From: Palaemon carinicauda
Lineage: Eukaryota > Arthropoda > Malacostraca > Decapoda > Palaemonidae
Reading direction: 5' to 3'
Assembly: GCF_036898095.1 (NCBI RefSeq)
Contig: NC_090751.1
Span: 83,123,518 to 83,187,517 of the forward strand
DNA length: 64,000 nt
The position numbers were made by a program, and so were the translations under genes. Shown here piece by piece: positions 11,720 through 64,000 of this stretch. Numbering within the stretch: position 1 is the first letter of the stretch; each line of letters opens with the position of its first letter. A model generated the notes under the pieces. It searched no databases, had not been told where the DNA came from, and saw only the letters and a list, made by a program, of their open reading frames with translations.

Positions 11720-12460
11720 CAACAGGGATGGAAGCCGACTATCAGCCACTGATCAGGTCTTTTTGTCGACCCAAGTCTAGGATGGAACCAGTTTGCTCTT
11801 TACTGTCTTCCATCATAGAGGGAGACTTCATGCTTTTGAGGGATTTGAATGATTCATATCTATACATACCTGGTCATTTCTCCTCCTGAAAGTAGCCCTG
11901 TTTTGTCTTCAAGACAACAGTGTACCAGCTTAAGAACCTCACTCTAGACTTTCCACTTTATTGTAGCGTAAACTTGGCCAAATTTGCACAGGATAAATAT
12001 GTTAAGGTACAGTACCTTGACAATCTGTTCATTCTGGCACATCAGATGTGCAGTTTCTTCAGGATAAAAACTGCCTCCTGGTTTTAGTCATAATCTGGGG
12101 AAATCATACCCAAGCAAAAGACAAGCTACCTGGGGATGCTGATAAACACGGAAGCAGCAAGAGTCTGTCCTTCAAACTCCCAACTTGGCAAACTCAGGGA
12201 GGTGGCACAATCATTCCTCGGCCACTTGCTGTCCCAGGAGAAGATTGTGCCTCACGGGCACATCCACCAGAAGTCTCTTCATAGGCACTGGTCAAGTGCT
12301 AGGGAATCTCCCTATCATCTGGTCCCAGATCAGGAGATATGGGACAAACCAACCTGGTGGCTAGACGACAAGAACATCACAGGGAGAATTCCCCAAACAT
12401 GCTTCTATTCTCAAATGCATCAAACAATGGGTGATCACACATCACATTTATGAATCTGGG
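11720..12460 (+). pseudogene. Third DIRS-like RT remnant, strongly degraded
   Basis: Translated fragments resemble the RT of DIRS-type elements. Near 11800-11890 is LLSSIIEGDFMLLRDLNDSYLYIPGHF, shown by its positions and its motif-A-like DLNDSY. Near 12150-12300 are KLREVAQSFLGHLLSQEKIV and the HKSLHRHWS-like thumb segment, followed by PTWWLDDKN near 12345-12370. The frames are broken repeatedly. The sequence is clearly a different lineage from DIRS-A and DIRS-B. Confidence 0.6.
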
Positions 12461-12519
12461 CTATAAGATCTAGCACTAGGGCCTAGCAGGCCATTCAGCA
12501 CCAATGTGAAATGGTCAAA

Positions 12520-12730
12520 ACCCATTAGTTACAGAAGGAAGTAAATGTTGCGAGGTTTGACAGCAAAATGAAAGGAAGCAGGAATGGAGGGGTAGTTAAA
12601 GTTTAATAAGTGAGTGCAGCTAGGGGCCGAAAGGATGCCGCAAAGACCTTTAGATAATACCTGCAGTGCATCGCATGAAGTGCACTGATGGCACTACCCC
12701 ACTACGGGGATATCTGGAGAACTTAAGTCT
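12520..12730 (+). repeat. Dispersed repeat, copy 1
   Basis: Shares the core TGCACTGATGGCACTA and the preceding CAGTGCAYCG-like segment with 38690-38915. I recall similar sequence as a common decapod interspersed repeat, but cannot classify it. Confidence 0.5.
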
Positions 12731-12734
12731 CTTC

Positions 12735-13640
12735 GAGCATGAGGACAAAAGATGACTAACACCAACACATTGGGATCTGGAAATGCATATCACCTTCACT
12801 TCCACTTAACTTTGGTTAATTGCCCACAAGTACACAGTTTTATCCCTTGGGTTATTAGGTGGATACTCAACTGGTTGACTAGTTTTCAATAAGCATCTCG
12901 TCTCAAGCAGTAATGATATAATGAAAGGTAGACTGGCTGAATCTTCTACCTCTTTCTTCCCCATCTCATGGGGGTGCAGCACCAGAGGATAACCACCAAG
13001 TACTGGACTGGATGACTGATGCAGGTAATCTACATTCCAGACTATCAGTTCCAACAGAGTTTGTTGGAAACAAGGTAGAAGATGGTTGAGATGCCGTCAA
13101 ACTCATATCTACAAGGCAGTATCCCTTTCCATTGGGACATGGTTCTTCTATTAAAGTAAAAAGTTCCTTAGAACTGGCACTGGTCCCTGTCCAAACAGCT
13201 ACTATATCCCTAAGACAAGATAATTAGGTTACTGGAGTCATCTCATTCACCTACATCTCAGGAATTGGCATTAATGCATATTCCAGAGGGGAATAGCCAT
13301 ATTTTTGGATCATATGGACTTCCTTTCACCAATGAGGGAATCTCCTAGTTGTTGACAGTACTAGAATTTGCATTTTTGCATGAACAAGATTGTATTTAAA
13401 CAAATTTCCCTCCTCAACCACCCTTCTCAGTCTTATGGCCAGGAGTCAGAGATACAACCAGGTTATTACTCAACAAACGTTCCAGCTTACACTAGACAGT
13501 ACTCATAATCAATAGGAATCAGGCTTGCACGACACCGAAAAATGAAAATTACATTAAGAATGTCATATTTCAACCTTTATCCTGCTATCTAGTAGTTTTG
13601 CAAGTGAAGGTCATTTTAAAAAAGTCCAGTAACAAATCTT
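12735..13640. other. Stretch without recognisable genes
   Basis: Short broken frames only. It could hold further eroded retroelement sequence, but nothing there is specific enough to name. Confidence 0.4.
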
Positions 13641-13646
13641 ATATAT

Positions 13647-13652
13647 TTTATT
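13647..13652 (-). terminator. Candidate poly(A) signal of the receptor
   Basis: AATAAA on the minus strand, about 210 nt after the stop codon in exon 30. The region is AT-rich, so chance occurrence is possible. Confidence 0.4.
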
Positions 13653-13862
13653 TTATATATATACAGACCACTGCATACAGTTATGCAGAAACAAATATAC
13701 ACTATTTACAATCATTTATTCACATTGATTTTCACTTAGAAAAATAATTATTTTTATGGTGTGTCAAAACTTACATTACAGGTCACACTACTGAAAGAAT
13801 GGTAATAATTTTCCTTGACCTTTAGTTCTCTCGTGTCACGGTTTGCTCTCAACTCTTGCTGA

Positions 13863-59437
<45,575 letters not shown>

Positions 59438-59966
59438 CTTGTCAAGTCTGTCAGGTGACGTCTGGAAATACGAAAACAAGAATTTAGTACAATACAATCA
59501 AAGAGTAAAGAAATCAGAGAAATTAATAATCACATTGAAAGAACAAACTCAAATGGAGAGAAGGACATTAGAATGATGCAGAGTAAACTAAAGACGCATA
59601 AACTAGAGGGTACTCAGTAGAGAGCATGCCTTCGCCACGTCAAGCTGTCTTATTATGCCCTTAAATCCACTGCGTGTTGGTACTTTATTGTATTTTCTTC
59701 AAAACCCAAATTTCGTACAAATCGGTTCTGTAGTTTTGCGTAATATTGTTCATAAATAAAAAGTAAACTAACAAAATATTTGCCATTGACCTAACTTTGC
59801 GATTACTTTCAAAGCACTACTGTGTAGGGCCTACTTGTACTTTGATGTACTTTATTCTAAATGTTACAGATTTATCCTTGGATCATACCCAACATGACTA
59901 CCAAGTTTGGTCAAAATCGGGAGAGTAGTTTTTGTGTAAATTTACAAACAAACAAACAAAAAAAAA

Positions 59967-59972
<6 letters not shown>

Positions 59973-60046
<74 letters not shown>

Positions 60047-60070
60047 AGAGAGAGAGAGAGAGAGAGAGAC
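59973..60070. repeat. (CT)n-(GA)n inverted microsatellite
   Basis: About 70 bp of CT passes through CAAG into about 28 bp of GA, so the tract can fold back on itself. Confidence 0.95.
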
Positions 60071-60128
60071 CCAACATAGCACTCCTTTCTCAGTCAAGAT
60101 GAATATTGTAATAAGCATCCATAGAGCA

Positions 60129-60133
<5 letters not shown>

Positions 60134-60206
<73 letters not shown>
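60134..60206. repeat. (CT)n microsatellite
   Basis: A pure CT tract, 64 bp downstream of the previous CT/GA block. Confidence 0.97.
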
Positions 60207-60208
<2 letters not shown>

Positions 60209-60414
60209 GAACACGTTTGCCAGGTTTTTTCTTATGAGTTAGCAAACTGGTCCCGGTACCGATCTAACAAGTAAAAGTGACGAATATTAAACGTTTTTTT
60301 TATAAAAATATGTAAACAGCAAAATCAAAGAAAAAAAGGGAATAAATAAAAAAATATCACGCTACACTTAAGTCAGCAAACCAATTTCCCTTCTATAATA
60401 AAGAGCAAATGTCT

Positions 60415-60416
<2 letters not shown>

Positions 60417-60496
<80 letters not shown>
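60417..60496. repeat. (AT)n microsatellite
   Basis: A pure AT tract of about 78 bp. Confidence 0.97.
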
Positions 60497-60498
<2 letters not shown>

Positions 60499-61369
60499 CT
60501 GTTACTCTCAGCTCTCCCCGTCCTTAGGGTAGGCGAGAAAGGGAGTAGTCATGCCCTGGTGAGAGGGGGGTTACGTGTGCGTGAATATCCACCTAAATAT
60601 TTAGCCGTCATTTTTGACGTGCAGCGTACACTAGTATAATAAAGACTCTTATAGAGGATAGCTTCAAGATGGTGGGTGGCAAGAGTTCTCTTTGGCATAA
60701 GACCCCGACACAGATCTACTTGATAACCACTCAACTGTTGTTGTGCATTTGGGTTACATTTTACTTATAATTATCTATACAAACATGCATGTGAATGTAT
60801 ACACTACACGTTAGTGTCACAGATCTAACAATATACACCACAAGCAAGTAGAATATTCTTGTTATACATTTTGAGTAGATTTAAGACATAAACATTACAA
60901 GCAGGTTTAATAGGTTAAATAATATGCACTAGATCTAAAACTTATTTTCTTACTTTTAAACATATACTATAATTGCGCTTAGCATTTACTAAAAGCGAGT
61001 CTTAACAAATACAATATGCACTAGATAAGAACTCGATACATGATATATCAACTGTTCGGGTTGCCTAGACTCTCGGGGGAAAAACATCACAAAAAATATC
61101 CACAAAAAAAGGAGAAAAAAAAAAAAACAGGTGAATGAGAGGCAAAAAGAAGCATATCTTGACATACTAACGAAGACTGGTATTCCGAATATGGTACTTA
61201 CTATCTTCGTAAGTACGTGATCGAGAGGACACGAGAAATTGTACATTTCAACCAAGGATTATATATATATAATTTCGGCCTTAAGGCAAGCACTGGGGCA
61301 TCAAAGGCCATTCAACGCTACATAATAGAAATTAATCAACCGTATCCGTACACTTGGTGTCACTTCAAC

Positions 61370-61655
61370 CTATAAAATCCATCAAATTATCAAAACTAGA
61401 CGTCCAAAATATCAAAGAGAATTGGTATATGTTGTGCAGCGCCAACAAATCGTGTTGACACGTTATATATGATTTCAAATTATTGGAACCTAAATATATG
61501 TCTACTGTAGGTTCTACAGCCTTTAAATATGCGGCCCCTAGACTATATAATATGCTCCCACTAGACATCCAGAAGACTGAAGATATTAAAACTTTCAAGA
61601 GAAAATTGAAGACTTTCTTGTTCTCCAAGTGCTTCGATAGTGTGAAATGTTGAAT
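61370..61655 (+). pseudogene. LINE reverse transcriptase 3' fragment
   Basis: Reads RRPKYQRELVYVV near 61400, then in another frame STVGSTAFKYAAPRLYNMLP and IKTFKRKLKTFLF, stop near 61652. This is the usual C-terminus of Jockey/CR1-like ORF2 (AAPRLWN-LP, FK-LK--LF). It is truncated and frameshifted. Confidence 0.7.
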
Positions 61656-62186
61656 GCTTTCGAACGAACATGATAAAATGACAGTGGGGGTCCTGTAGAG
61701 AGTAGGGTTCCCCAGCTGTATAGGACCAGAAGAACAGCCCTCAAAATAACTAAACTAAACACAACTTTCGTACAATGTCATCTACAGTAAATGTGAAATA
61801 AGATGGGTTTAAAAAAATAAATAAATGATTGATTAAAATAAGTTAAAGCTTGTGATATAACCCAGTCATCTGTATGATTTATTTTCAATTTTACTCCAGT
61901 ATATCTCTTAAAGGTTTATTCAGTAGTGAAAGTTTGTAAAAAACAAAAAAACAAGAAAAAAGAACATACTTTGGTGTGACTTTGTGGATATCAAATGATT
62001 ATCAAATAGGATATTTTCTAGATTGAACAATGATAATTGCTTTTACAAACCGATACATGTTTATGTAACAATTTCTTTAAACAATGTCCATTGTTATAAT
62101 TCTGTTGACAAGAAAAAGGAAATGGAAATGAGTTTATAGTTTTTGTTCTCCTAAATTAGCGTTGACAAGGTTTTAAATAATTTATA

Positions 62187-62888
<702 letters not shown>

Positions 62889-63348
62889 CATTAGCGTCCA
62901 CACTTTTTACATTTAAAAACCTAATTATTGAATCACAGTGACTAACATTTTAGTAATATTGACCTCATTAGCTTTGAACTCCAGGACATTGTGTTTACCA
63001 AATAGACCCAAATGCCTCTCGAAGTTTATTACATTATTACAAAGCACTAATGTTGTCCCAGGCAGTGAAGAGCAAACTTAAACCTCTATACGAATTCCAT
63101 CAATAATGTTCAGGTCAATCAGCTGGTTTTTTATCTTAGGTTCTGTTAAAAATTATAATAGCATATTATATAGTAATATTTCGCATGTGTGATATATTGA
63201 TAAACTTTTGACTCTTGATAACTTTCGTCTCATGGATAACTCTAGTTATTCAATTTTCATCAGAGATGAATGGCAAACATCATATAATCTTAGGCATATA
63301 CAGCAAACTCATATTGCAAGCGAGGTCTTAATAATCCTGGTTCGTACG

Positions 63349-63370
63349 TAATAATAATAATAATAATAAT

Positions 63371-63435
<65 letters not shown>

Positions 63436-63473
63436 TAATTTTGACAATGATAATAATAATAATAATAATAATG

Positions 63474-63524
<51 letters not shown>
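63349..63524. repeat. Imperfect (AAT)n microsatellite
   Basis: About 175 bp of AAT units with GAT and TTTTGAC interruptions. Confidence 0.95.
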
Positions 63525-63527
<3 letters not shown>

Positions 63528-64000
63528 GCCGAGAAACAGCATTCCTATCTTATTCTACCCACTGCAATACGGTCACCAATCGCCACCACTACCTATCACG
63601 TAAGGTGGACGTGGACACGCGCGATAATTTTGCAATTCTTACGAAAGCCACACAGCCATTGCTTCTTTGCAGATATAGTTTTTATTTGCGAATCTGGCAT
63701 CCAATTTCCCATGACTGAGAATACTAGAGATTCCCCATACGCTGATTTAAGTGGCAATATGCAACGTCATTTGAAAAACACTCATTGCATATGCGTAGTT
63801 TTTTCCCATGCAAGGTGGAAATCACAGATAGAAAAAAAAAAAAGATACATAAATTTGGAACTCTCTTCCCTCTTCTGCTTTACATGAAAGGTAAACTTTC
63901 TAACGCACTTTCTTCTTTTTATTTTTGCCTACAAGTCTAATTAAGTTAATATTCAGTCAGTTTGCTTTACATTACATTTGTGACTTGTCAATCAATTCCC

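Noticed and set aside
63408..63887. 159-codon frame starting with poly-Ile
   Set aside because: The first third is (AAT)n; the rest has no recognisable motif, splice context or codon bias.

Overview
The window reads as decapod crustacean nuclear DNA, plausibly penaeid-like. The genes are intron-rich with GT-AG splice sites, simple repeats such as (AT)n, (CT)n and (AAT)n are very abundant, and DIRS-like retroelements and LINE tails of types I associate with crustaceans are present. The organism call is inference; no marker gene settles it.

The main gene lies on the minus strand and fills about 13.6-59.5 kb. I traced 30 consecutive coding exons, plus one alternative last exon, from a signal-peptide exon (59269-59461) to a short terminal exon with a poly(A) signal (13647-13652). 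Every splice phase is compatible. The model gives about 2,480 residues: a signal peptide, three tandem Venus-flytrap (VFT, ANF-receptor type) domains split over many small exons, then a fourth VFT plus a class C seven-transmembrane region carried by one uninterrupted 2,386-bp exon (17196-19581), and two alternative cytoplasmic tails. VFT1-3 share intron positions and phases, so they look like tandem duplicates of a multi-exon unit. The intronless VFT4+7TM block looks like the original receptor or a retro-derived module. I do not recall a described class C receptor with four tandem VFTs.

Two tyrosine-recombinase (DIRS-like) retrotransposons lie on the plus strand. DIRS-A (about 2568-10927) is downstream of the receptor and decayed. 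DIRS-B (about 21743-29230) sits antisense in receptor intron 27 and is nearly intact. Both have inverted terminal repeats, a longer right end, and an internal complementary region that copies both outer ends. Both encode gag, then overlapping RT/RNase H/methyltransferase-like and tyrosine recombinase frames. DIRS-B carries a 135-nt spliceosomal-type intron in gag that DIRS-A lacks.

The rest is mobile-element debris and simple repeats. There is a degenerate transposon-derived gene with a CXC-type cysteine cluster (1-1900), a third DIRS-like RT remnant (11.7-12.5 kb), LINE 3' fragments (21.3, 36.7 and 61.4 kb), a tRNA-like SINE head (48.4 kb), a 1.4-kb terminal-inverted-repeat element (44.3-45.7 kb), a mariner-type MITE (57.7 kb), a small MITE (39.4 kb) and long microsatellites, mostly in 55-64 kb.
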